Assembly (NCBI GenBank): GCA_964461715.1 | Contig: CAYWVR010000039.1 | Location: 1-29,278 of the forward strand | Source: CAYWVR01 sp964461715 | GTDB taxonomy: Bacteria > Planctomycetota > Phycisphaerae > FEN-1346 | DNA length: 29,278 nucleotides | Direction of reading: 5' to 3' | Shown: positions 14,723 to 21,949 of the stretch, piece after piece | Layout of the letters: each line of letters begins with the position of its first letter | Numbering within the stretch: the stretch's first letter is position 1 | Program-made: the position numbers and the translations under genes | Notes under the pieces: generated by a model | The model's input: only the letters and a program-made list of their open reading frames with translations | Told to the model about the DNA's origin: nothing | Database searches by the model: none

Positions 14723-16546
14723 ATGGGACCTCGCACCCAATCACCGGTGGTTGGCGTACGCCTGCACCAATTCATCGTCGGCGCGGTGCCGGCGGCCGCG
14801 TACCTCGTCGGATTCCCGAAGCTGGTTTGGGTCTCGATCGGTCTGACGGTGCTCGCCATGGGGAGCGTCCGCTGGGCGATCGCGGCCCGGTTCTACGACC
14901 GCTTCGGGCCGCGCGAGACACTCACGGACCTGAACTTCCACGGCGGAATCTACCGCTTCGACGAGGCGGTGCGGCTCGTTCTGCTGGGCGGCGGCATGAC
15001 GCTGCTGATGCTCGGGCAGCCGCTGGGATGGCTGCCGGTCCTGGCGGCCTCGGCTGTGGCCATCCTTCAGGGCGTGAGCGGGTTCTCCGTGACGATGCTG
15101 CTCTACGCCCTGGGTTGCCACGTCCTGAGGGGCGCCCCCCGAGAGGAGGAGGCGTGTCCCGAGGCGCCGTCCGGCCGGTTCAACGTCCAGTGCCTCATCT
15201 GCCGCACCTTCGCCATGGCCCCCCACGAACGGTGCCGCTGGTGCCGTCTCGATTCGGTCCGGTGGTGCTGCGGGTTGCAGATCTCGCTGCTGCTGCTCCT
15301 GTTGATGGTGATCGCGTTCCTGTTGAGTGCGGCCCTGGGGCCGGTGACGACGAAGGTCTTGGTGACGCTGTCGCTACTGTCGGTGGTGGCGCTGGGTCTG
15401 GCGATCAACCGCCAGACCGTGAGCCTGATCAACGCGCTCGACGGCTTGGCCCGGGAACGGGCCCGAGAGGTGCGTCGGTGCGATTTCCTGCGGCGGCTGG
15501 CGCTGGCCGACGGGGTCGACGACGCCGCCCGCACCACCGTCGACTACATCGCCGAGATGGTCGGCGCGGGGCGCGTCTCGGTCATGGTGCCGAAGGGCGA
15601 CATCCTGCGCATCGTGGCCTCGCACGGTATCCCGCGGAAGGTGGCCGAGAAGGTGGCTGTGCCCATCCACGCCCGGATCTGCGGGCAGGTCTTCTCGACG
15701 GGCCGGCCGGTCATCTTCCGCAACATCGAGGCGGAGCGACCCGGCGCGACCCTCGGCCTGAAGGGGACCGGGGCCGCCGCCACGCTGCCGCTGGCGTCCA
15801 CGCCGATGGGCGCGGCGGGGCAGAAGGTCGGGTGCATCAACGCCACCGAGACCCCCACCGGCGAGTTCACCGACGACGACATCAAGGAGATGGAGTTCGC
15901 GGCCGAGGCGGCGGGCATCAGCCTGGCGGCCCAGCTGGCCAACGCCAACGTCGACCGGGCCAACTACGACACGATCCGGGCCCTGGCGATGGCCGTCGAG
16001 GCCCGCGACCCGTACACGCACGGGCATTCCCTGCGTGTCCAGGCCTGGAGCACGGCTCTGGGACGGGAGATGGGCCTGGAAGGCGACCGCCTCGCCACGC
16101 TCTCTTTGGCGGCCGAGCTGCATGATGTCGGCAAGATCGCCGTGCCGGACGCGCTCCTGAACGGCCGGCGCAAGCTCACGGACAACGAGTGGATGGTCAT
16201 CCGTCAGCACCCGTTCCGCGGCGTTCAGATGATCGAGCACATCGGGTTCCTGGCCGATGCTCTCCCCGCGATCCTCCACCACCATGAGCGCCTCGACGGC
16301 AACGGGTACCCGGAGGGCCGGAAGGGCGACGAGATCCCGCTGGAGGCCCGCATCCTGGCCGTCGTCGATTCCTACGACGCGATGACGAGCGAGCGGCCCT
16401 ACCGGGCGGCGATGCCGCACGAGAAGGCCGCCGAGGAGCTCCGCCGCTGCGCCGGCACGCAGTTCGACGAGCGGTGCGTGGACGCGTTCCTGGAAGTGGT
16501 GGGCGACCCGGTGCGGGCCGGCGAGGTGGCCGCGGCAATGGCGTAG
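14723..16546 (+). CDS. Membrane HD-GYP protein: two membrane blocks, Cys4 site, GAF, HD-GYP
   Basis: The 607-residue protein is predicted to hydrolyse cyclic di-GMP. Residues about 10-130 hold several membrane helices and loosely resemble DUF4395. A zinc-ribbon-like Cys4 follows: C157-x2-C160-x10-C171-x2-C174. Next comes a second hydrophobic block at about 185-230, and then a GAF sensor domain at about 256-400. The HD-GYP domain fills about 410-600, with the metal pair His467-Asp468 in ELHDVGKIAVPD, the HHHERLDGNGYPEG loop and GYP at 528-530, all canonical for active phosphodiesterases. GGGAGG lies five bases before ATG 14723; the in-frame ATG at 14702 lacks a ribosome binding site. The gene is convergent with the lipoprotein gene at 16588. 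A diguanylate cyclase lies 4 kb away, so both arms of c-di-GMP turnover are present locally. Confidence 0.9.
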   Translation: MGPRTQSPVVGVRLHQFIVGAVPAAAYLVGFPKLVWVSIGLTVLAMGSVRWAIAARFYDRFGPRETLTDLNFHGGIYRFDEAVRLVLLGGGMTLLMLGQPLGWLPVLAASAVAILQGVSGFSVTMLLYALGCHVLRGAPREEEACPEAPSGRFNVQCLICRTFAMAPHERCRWCRLDSVRWCCGLQISLLLLLLMVIAFLLSAALGPVTTKVLVTLSLLSVVALGLAINRQTVSLINALDGLARERAREVRRCDFLRRLALADGVDDAARTTVDYIAEMVGAGRVSVMVPKGDILRIVASHGIPRKVAEKVAVPIHARICGQVFSTGRPVIFRNIEAERPGATLGLKGTGAAATLPLASTPMGAAGQKVGCINATETPTGEFTDDDIKEMEFAAEAAGISLAAQLANANVDRANYDTIRALAMAVEARDPYTHGHSLRVQAWSTALGREMGLEGDRLATLSLAAELHDVGKIAVPDALLNGRRKLTDNEWMVIRQHPFRGVQMIEHIGFLADALPAILHHHERLDGNGYPEGRKGDEIPLEARILAVVDSYDAMTSERPYRAAMPHEKAAEELRRCAGTQFDERCVDAFLEVVGDPVRAGEVAAAMA

Positions 16547-16587
16547 CGCAGAGACGGGCCCGCCGGGAATCCGATAGGGCCGGGGGT

Positions 16588-17025
16588 TCAGGGCCCCGGG
16601 CGTGTTTCCCCCAAGGGGGCCGGCGGCTTCTTGGCCAGCGCAATCGGCGCCACAGGATACGCCTGGCGCTGCTTCTCGGGCGGGGCCACGTTCACTTCCT
16701 TGGCGGCATAGCCGGGCTTGGCGGCGACGATCTGGATCCGCGTCGCCTGGCGCACCGCCTCGAACGGCACGGGCACGGCCAGCTCGAACGTCCCGTCCGA
16801 TTCGGTCATCCCGTAGGCCGTGAAGACGCGCGGGCCGAGGACCGTCGGGACGCCGACCTTGAGGCGCAGTCGGGCCTGCGGCACGCCGAGACTCGCGGGG
16901 CCCTCGACGACCTTGCCCGCGATGCGGTAGATTTCGTCCTGGTCGACGGCGTCGCGCTTGTTCCCGCAACCGGCCAGGGCCGCGAGCACCGCCAGCGCCG
17001 CAAGGCGTGCCGTTTGCCGCGTCAC
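16588..17025 (-). CDS. Small lipoprotein with a carboxypeptidase-regulatory-like domain
   Basis: The product has 145 residues. It begins with GTG at 17025, which overlaps the stop of the radical SAM gene as GTGA, and is preceded by a very strong GGAGGAGGAGG. Residues 1-20 form a lipoprotein signal ending in LAGC, so Cys20 would be lipidated. The mature part reads like a beta-sandwich of the CarboxypepD_reg/transthyretin-like type: IAGKVVEGPASLGVPQARLRLKVG, then ESDGTFELAVPV and a KPGYAAKEV segment. Such domains are usually structural. The coupling to a putative lipid-modifying radical SAM enzyme is the notable context. The C-terminus is proline-rich. Confidence 0.8.
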   Translation of the reverse strand: MTRQTARLAALAVLAALAGCGNKRDAVDQDEIYRIAGKVVEGPASLGVPQARLRLKVGVPTVLGPRVFTAYGMTESDGTFELAVPVPFEAVRQATRIQIVAAKPGYAAKEVNVAPPEKQRQAYPVAPIALAKKPPAPLGETRPGP

Positions 17026-18629
17026 GAGCCCTCCTCCTCCCGCGCCCGGTATGCCTCCGGCGTCATGGCGTGCCGGGCCTCGACGGCCGTCCGGTACTCC
17101 GGCCCGGCGTTGTAGGTGCAGAAGGGGTAGAGCCGCCCCTCGGGGCTCGCGTAGTGGATGACGCAGCGGCGCGTGCGGGCGGTCTCGTAGTTGTAGCGGT
17201 CCATGAAGTGCATCCCGGCCACGAGCAGGCTCCGGAACGTCTTCTGCCCCGCCCGGCCGCGCCCCACGTTCTTGTCGATCATGCCGTTGAGGGCGTGGAG
17301 CCAGTCCTCGAATCTCATGCCCGTCGGGGCGCGGTTGGCCTGGAAGTGGCGCTTCAGCGCGAGGAATGCCCGCACCTTCGGGAGGAACGTGAGTCGGCTC
17401 CGCTCGCGCTTCCGCGCGAGCCGCCACATGTCGTCCAGCATCCCCCGGAGGTCGAAGAACTGCGGGATGGGCACCGGCCGCCCGTCCGTCCCGACAAAGA
17501 GGTACGTCCCCAGGGCGCAATGGGGGTGGCAGCTCATGTTGATGTTCGCCTCGCCCCGCACCGCCGCCACCAGCCGCGTGAACGGCTGGACGCATGAGAG
17601 GGGGAACCAGTCCGCCTCCGGGTTGCCGATGCCCGCCTGCGACGCGACGTCGAACGCCAGGTCCGGGAGTGTGTAGCGCTGCTTCAGGCGCGCCTCGCGC
17701 TCGATCCGCCCCGTGAACGCGACGGGCTGGAACGAGATGCCCGCGATGGTCTCGATCCGCTCGAGGGCGAACTTCACGATCGCCCCGACCTGGTCGTCGT
17801 TGACGCCGCGCACGACCGTCGGCACGAGCACGATCTTCATGTCCGTGGCCATGACCGCGTCGACGGCCCGCATCTTCTCCGCAAGAAGCGGCCGCCCGCG
17901 CGTCTTGCGGTAGACCTCGTCCGTCAGACCGTCGAACTGGAGATAGACGTCGTGAAGGCCCGCGTCCTCGCACTGCCGGGCGAAGTCAGGCTCGTGCGCC
18001 AGGCGCAGGCCGTTGGTGGCGATCTGGAGGTGCGAAAAGCCCATCTCCGCGGCCGCCCGCAGACAATCGAGGAACCGCGGATGTAGCGTGGGTTCGCCGC
18101 CGGAGAACTGGACCGCCCGCCCGGCCGCCGGACGCATGGCCCGGAAGGTCCGCAGCATCGTCAGGACCTCGCCGTAGGTCGGCTCGCAGACGTAGCCGGC
18201 GGCGTCGGAGTTCGCGAAGCAGACCGGGCACCGCAGGTTGCATCGGTTCGTCAGGTCGATGTTTCCGAGGGCCGTGTTCGAGAGGTGGTCCGGGCACAGG
18301 CCGCACCCCTCGGGGCAACGCTTGGCGCCCGCCGTGTTCGGGTTTGCGAGGCCGTCGCCGTCGCCGTAATGGAACGCCTCGGCCTTCAGGTACAGGCCCG
18401 CGTGGCTCCAGTAGAGGTCCTCGAAGGGCCCGTGCTCGGGGCACCTCTTGGTCATCCAGACCTTGCCGTCGCGCTCGAACAGCGTTGCGTCCAGGAGGGC
18501 CATGCACTCCGGGCAGACCGACTCGACCGTCTTCGGTAGCCCGCGAGCGAGCGGCGGGACGGGGCGGCCGGTCAGGGTGCAATGCGCGGCATGAGCGTCG
18601 GTCGAAGCGGCGGACGACGGCGGGTTCAT
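17022..18629 (-). CDS. Radical SAM enzyme of the tetraether lipid synthase (Tes)/MJ0619-like family
   Basis: The product has 535 residues. The start at 18629 follows GAGGGGAG. The N-terminal metal-binding region has C39-x2-C42 in SVCPECM, GKVWMTKRCPEHG with Cys63 and His66, and C105/C109/C112 in CPEGCGLC. The radical SAM cluster motif is C130-x3-C134-x2-C137 in NRCNLRCPVCFA, followed by the FSGGEPT loop. A later segment with MSCHPHCALGTYLFV matches the extra cysteine region of the same family. This layout is that of archaeal Tes, which joins lipid tails by carbon-carbon bonds, and of bacterial homologues proposed to make membrane-spanning lipids. Related MJ0619-like enzymes act on other substrates, so lipid coupling is a hypothesis. 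It overlaps the lipoprotein gene by GTGA, and a CDP-alcohol phosphatidyltransferase gene lies 3.3 kb away. Confidence 0.87.
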   Translation of the reverse strand: MNPPSSAASTDAHAAHCTLTGRPVPPLARGLPKTVESVCPECMALLDATLFERDGKVWMTKRCPEHGPFEDLYWSHAGLYLKAEAFHYGDGDGLANPNTAGAKRCPEGCGLCPDHLSNTALGNIDLTNRCNLRCPVCFANSDAAGYVCEPTYGEVLTMLRTFRAMRPAAGRAVQFSGGEPTLHPRFLDCLRAAAEMGFSHLQIATNGLRLAHEPDFARQCEDAGLHDVYLQFDGLTDEVYRKTRGRPLLAEKMRAVDAVMATDMKIVLVPTVVRGVNDDQVGAIVKFALERIETIAGISFQPVAFTGRIEREARLKQRYTLPDLAFDVASQAGIGNPEADWFPLSCVQPFTRLVAAVRGEANINMSCHPHCALGTYLFVGTDGRPVPIPQFFDLRGMLDDMWRLARKRERSRLTFLPKVRAFLALKRHFQANRAPTGMRFEDWLHALNGMIDKNVGRGRAGQKTFRSLLVAGMHFMDRYNYETARTRRCVIHYASPEGRLYPFCTYNAGPEYRTAVEARHAMTPEAYRAREEEGS

Positions 18630-18729
18630 GCAACTCCCCTCACCTTCGGGCGTCTCGAGTGCCGGCGGCACGCTCGAGCGCCCCGACCGGACTTGGCGAT
18701 TATGCGCCCCACGTGCCGACGATGCAAGG

Positions 18730-18827
18730 ACGGGCTTGCCTGCCCGTGTTTACGCGCCAGGGCTGTACGCGCGGGCAGACAAGCGGCCCGTGGCATCAAC
18801 GGTGGGGTAACCCGGCGAAACGGGCCC
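18730..18827. repeat. REP-like repeat, copy A, paired inverted units
   Basis: The left unit (18731-18748, with CGGGCTTGCCTGCCCGTG) and the right unit (18769-18792) are inverted copies of the core found at 14527-14551. The block from 18778 continues with GTGGCATC and CCGGCGAAACGGGCCCA, which recur near 23.6 kb. It fills the gap between the CPBP gene and the radical SAM gene. Confidence 0.6.
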
Positions 18828-18856
18828 AAGGCGTTGGCTGACATTCTGGCCTCAAC

Positions 18857-19594
18857 TCACATCGCCTGCGCGACGAGGTTGAAGAGCACATGCACCCCCA
18901 CCGCCACGCCGAAGCCGTGGGCGGCGAAGACGTAGCTGAGGTAAATGCCCGCCGTGGTGCGGAAGAGGAAGCTCGGCCACGTGAACGCCGACGGGTCGTG
19001 GACCGTATGGGCTCCCGCGAACACGGCGGCCGCCATCAGGACCCCTGCCACCACGGCCCCGTCTCCCCTTAAGCGCAGGACATATCGCGCCAGGGCCACC
19101 ATCGCGCTGACGAGGGCGAGGCGGAAGATCAGCTCCTCGTAGATGCCGGTGCCGATGGCCGCGAGGACCGTCTCCAGCCACCCGTTCGGTCCGTCGATCA
19201 CCTCGGCCACCGCCAGCCGCGCCCCGCCTGAGCCCGCCATCGCCTGGAAGAGGGCGTGCAGGCCGACGAGCGGGACCGTCAGAAGCAGTGCCCACGCAGT
19301 CATCGCCGCAAGCGTCCGCGGCCGTACCCGCCACGGGTCGCCGCGTACCACATGCCACACCAAAAGCACCGCCACGACGATCACGGCCGGGGCCGCCGGT
19401 CCCGTCAGGCCGAGGGTTTCGAGCATCGATCGAAGGAGCCGGTCTGCCGCGGCGGCCAGGTGCGGTCGGTCCCACGCGAGGCCCACCGTATAGAACGCCA
19501 GCAGCGGCGCCAGGAGCCCCAGGCTCGCGAGCGGGCGGCGGGCTTCGTCCGAGCCGGTCACCGACGGCGCGCCGCGTTTTCGTGTGGCGGGCAT
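18857..19594 (-). CDS. CPBP-family intramembrane glutamic endopeptidase
   Basis: The 245-residue protein has about seven hydrophobic segments. The three motifs of the CPBP (Abi) family are visible: EELIFR with its glutamate pair and arginine (within GTGIYEELIFRLALV), the FAGAHT segment with a histidine, and the last HVLFN motif with a His-x3-Asn. Family members include bacterial proteases of unknown target and the eukaryotic Rce1 CAAX protease. ATG 19594 is chosen because it opens the natural basic leader (MPATRKRG); an in-frame ATG at 19630 has no better ribosome binding site. It is on the same strand as the radical SAM gene, after a 227-bp spacer with REP-like repeats, and divergent from the glycosylase gene at 19735. 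Confidence 0.85.
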   Translation of the reverse strand: MPATRKRGAPSVTGSDEARRPLASLGLLAPLLAFYTVGLAWDRPHLAAAADRLLRSMLETLGLTGPAAPAVIVVAVLLVWHVVRGDPWRVRPRTLAAMTAWALLLTVPLVGLHALFQAMAGSGGARLAVAEVIDGPNGWLETVLAAIGTGIYEELIFRLALVSAMVALARYVLRLRGDGAVVAGVLMAAAVFAGAHTVHDPSAFTWPSFLFRTTAGIYLSYVFAAHGFGVAVGVHVLFNLVAQAM

Positions 19595-19734
19595 GACGGG
19601 GACTCTAGCGCACCGCCCGAGCACATGCAACGGGTTTCAGCGCGCGCCAGACCCAAGCGTTGGTGGCACGGGCCCACGGGCGCTTGAACGGATGCTCTGT
19701 GCGCCCTAGGATGCTACGAAATCGGGAGGTGCGC

Positions 19735-20388
19735 ATGACGACGAACGAGACGTTGCGGCGGTTCTACGAGGTGCTCTTCGAGGAACTCGGGCCCCAGGGG
19801 TGGTGGCCCGCCGAGACGCCTTTCGAGGTGGTGGTCGGGGCCATCCTGACCCAGAACACGGCGTGGCGGAACGTCGAGCGGGCCATCGCGAAGCTGAAGC
19901 GTGAGGGCCTGATGGACGCGGCGGCCCTGGAGGCTTGCCCGCCCGAGCGGCTCGCCGAGGTCATTCGCCCCGCCGGTTACTTCCGCGTCAAGGCCCGCCG
20001 CCTCAAGAACTTCATCCACGTGCTGACCGAGGACTTCGGCGGCGCCCTCGACGCCCTCTTCGCCCTCTCGACGCCGACGCTGCGGGAGACGGTTCTCGAG
20101 GTGCGGGGCATCGGGCCGGAGACGGCCGACTCGATCGTCCTCTATGCGGCCGAGCGGCCCGTCTTCGTCGTCGACACCTACACCGCCCGCATCCTCCATC
20201 GCCACGGCCTCATCGAGGACGATTTCGGATACGCCGAGATCCAGGACCTCTTCCACGGGGCTTTGGCCGAGGACGTTGCGACGTTCCAGGAATACCACGC
20301 CCTGCTCGTCGCGGTCGGCAAGACGTGGTGCAGGAAGCGGGCGCCCCGGTGCGCGGCTTGCCCGTTGGGGGATATGTTGCCCGCCTAG
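19735..20388 (+). CDS. Endonuclease III-related HhH-GPD DNA glycosylase
   Basis: The 217-residue protein is a base-excision DNA repair enzyme of the HhH-GPD superfamily. The core is clear: VVVGAILTQNTAWRNVERAI, the hairpin LEVRGIGPETADSIVLYA, and the catalytic Asp147 in VVDTYTARIL. In E. coli Nth a lysine after the hairpin glycines supplies the AP lyase activity; here Glu129 stands in that place, as in MagIII-like enzymes, so a monofunctional glycosylase is expected. The C-terminus keeps C-x6-C-x2-C (CRKRAPRCAAC) but the fourth cysteine of the Nth iron-sulfur site is not there; the position is Leu. GGGAGG lies before ATG 19735. The TAG stop at 20386-20388 lies inside the CTAG at the left end of the MITE-like element. 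Confidence 0.9.
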   Translation: MTTNETLRRFYEVLFEELGPQGWWPAETPFEVVVGAILTQNTAWRNVERAIAKLKREGLMDAAALEACPPERLAEVIRPAGYFRVKARRLKNFIHVLTEDFGGALDALFALSTPTLRETVLEVRGIGPETADSIVLYAAERPVFVVDTYTARILHRHGLIEDDFGYAEIQDLFHGALAEDVATFQEYHALLVAVGKTWCRKRAPRCAACPLGDMLPA

Positions 20389-20533
20389 CAGGCCGCTAAA
20401 GAACGTCTTGGGCGCCCCCAGAACGCGGTGCCCGAGACAGGCGAACCGCGTTTTTGCTGCCAAGAACGCCGATTTGCATATGCCACGTTGGGCATAGCAT
20501 GGGTGCTCGCAACTTTCTTTAGCGGCCTGCTAG
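20385..20533. mobile_element. 149-bp MITE-like element with perfect 19-bp terminal inverted repeats
   Basis: The arm at 20385-20403 (CTAGCAGGCCGCTAAAGAA) is the exact reverse complement of 20515-20533. Each end carries the palindrome CTAG, which may be a 4-bp target duplication; in that case the real inverted repeats are 15 bp starting at CAGG. The interior has further palindromes (CGCGGT with ACCGCG near 20424-20452) and no open frame, so a transposase must act from elsewhere. It sits between the convergent glycosylase and GGDEF genes and contributes the stop codon context of the former. Confidence 0.75.
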
Positions 20534-20573
20534 CCAGCGTTGAGCCGAGGGCCTTGATGCCCCGGGCCTGGAG

Positions 20574-21722
20574 CTAAGAGACCGCCTTGGGCCCCGCGCC
20601 GGTGCTCAATCCCGCCAGCCGGGCCGCCGCGGCCAGCTCGACGCGGCTCTTCGGGTCGTCGGCCAGGAGCGGATGGCCGGTGCCGTGGAGTTCGCGGCGG
20701 ATGGCGAGGCGCGTCTCCGGGTCGATCTCGTCCCAGCTCGTCACTCCGCCGCGCCCCTTGCGCTTTCGCTGGTACAGGGCCTGGTCTGCCAGGAACACGA
20801 GCATCTCCGGCGAGACGGCCTCCGGGTCCTCCGGATAGGTAGCCGTGCCGAGGGAGAGGCTCATCGGGACGGTCTTGTCGTGGGCGGTGAAGGTGTGCTT
20901 GCGGCAGGCGAGGAGGATGCGCTTGGCGAGGGCCCGGGCCTCCTTGCGTCCGGAGCGCGGTAGGACCAGGGCGAACTCGTCGCCGCCGTAGCGGGCTACG
21001 AGGTCCGATTCCCGAGCCGCCTCCCTCAGGATCACCGCCACGTCCTTCAGCGCGCGGTCGCCGAAGGGGTGGCCGTGCTCGTCGTTGATGCGCTTGAAGT
21101 GATCGATGTCGACGATCATCAGGCCCAGTGGGTGGCCATAGCGGCGGCTGACTTTGAACTCGGTCTTCAGCCACTCGATGAGATACCGGTAGTTGTAGAG
21201 CGCGGTGAGGCCGTCCGTGATGCTCCGGACCTTCAGGTTCCGGTTGTCCTCGCGGAGCTGGCGCAACAGGGCGTTCTCGCGGGCGAGGGTCTTCTCGAGC
21301 TCGGCCCGGACCTGGCGAAGCTGGTCGTGGGCACTCTTCAGGCGTACCAGCGCATGGAGCCGGTACCGCAGGACGTCGTTGGTGAAGCCCGTGGCCAGGA
21401 CCTCGTCGACCTCCGACCCGAGGGGGGGCGGCTCGGTCTCGGCGGCGTCGGTCAGCATCAGCACCGGCAGGAACCGCTCTGGCCGCAGGCTCTTCAGGAC
21501 CCGGGCCGTGTCGCGCACGTCGAGCTTCCCGTCGCACGGCCCAAGGACCGCGACGTCGGCCTCCTCGGCCTTGACGACGGCCATGGCCGTCAGACAGTCG
21601 GGGGCCGTCTGGACGATTCCCCCAAGGGCTTCGAGGCGGACGACGACCTCGTCCCGCCCCTGACCCTCCGGCATGAGCACGACAATCCTCAGATGACCTC
21701 CCAAAGGCTCCCCTCCCTTCAC
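20574..21722 (-). CDS. Diguanylate cyclase with an N-terminal pseudo-receiver
   Basis: The 382-residue protein makes cyclic di-GMP from GTP. The GGDEF domain (about 165-330) begins with SITDGLTALYNYRYLIEWL and has the canonical RYGGDEFALVLP. Five residues upstream is RESD, an intact RxxD inhibitory site, so product feedback is expected. Residues about 10-120 look like a response-regulator receiver (LRIVVLMPEG, ADVAVLG, FLPVLMLTDAAE), but the phospho-acceptor Asp is replaced by Gly and the conserved Lys is missing. A coiled coil (residues about 125-160) links the two. The nominal start is GTG 21722 with no clear ribosome binding site; a TTG at 21704 with GGGAGGGGAG upstream, or a CTG at 21692 with GGGAGG upstream, are good alternatives. 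Its neighbour at 21950 (pgsA-like) is on the same strand 227 bp upstream. Confidence 0.9.
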   Translation of the reverse strand: MKGGEPLGGHLRIVVLMPEGQGRDEVVVRLEALGGIVQTAPDCLTAMAVVKAEEADVAVLGPCDGKLDVRDTARVLKSLRPERFLPVLMLTDAAETEPPPLGSEVDEVLATGFTNDVLRYRLHALVRLKSAHDQLRQVRAELEKTLARENALLRQLREDNRNLKVRSITDGLTALYNYRYLIEWLKTEFKVSRRYGHPLGLMIVDIDHFKRINDEHGHPFGDRALKDVAVILREAARESDLVARYGGDEFALVLPRSGRKEARALAKRILLACRKHTFTAHDKTVPMSLSLGTATYPEDPEAVSPEMLVFLADQALYQRKRKGRGGVTSWDEIDPETRLAIRRELHGTGHPLLADDPKSRVELAAAARLAGLSTGAGPKAVS

Positions 21723-21854
21723 CGATACAAGTCCACCGGCGGGCCTTTCGGGCCCGCTCGGATGATCCGCCCGGGTTCCGAGGGAAGCCTACGCCAAAGC
21801 GCGGCGGAGGCAAGAAGAGGGCGGAGTGGGGTCCGGAAAGTATGCTCTAAGCTG

Positions 21855-21875
21855 CTGTAAATGCTGCACTTACAG
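21855..21875. repeat. 21-bp imperfect palindrome upstream of the GGDEF gene
   Basis: CTGTAA (21855-21860) pairs with TTACAG (21870-21875), and TG/CA pairs continue the stem inside after one mismatch. It lies between the pgsA-like stop and the GGDEF start, so it may be a repressor site or a transcript hairpin. Confidence 0.4.
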
Positions 21876-21899
21876 ACGAGCGACAAGGCTCTTGGGCGC

Positions 21900-21945
21900 G
21901 CCCCTTTTCGCGCATCAGCCCCGATTTCCGGCCGAAAAAAGGGGC
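21900..21945. repeat. Inverted repeat after the pgsA-like gene
   Basis: GCCCCTTTT (21900-21908) pairs with AAAAGGGGC, the end of the GAAAAAAGGGGC at 21934-21945, around a 20-odd base loop, directly after the stop of the minus-strand pgsA-like gene. In the direction of that gene the first arm carries a T run inside the stem, so it may act in termination, but no free T tract follows. Confidence 0.4.
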
Positions 21946-21949
21946 TTGG

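Noticed and set aside
15374..16969. 531-codon minus-strand open frame opposite the HD-GYP gene
   Set aside because: It is antisense to a complete GAF/HD-GYP protein; long antisense frames are expected at this GC content.
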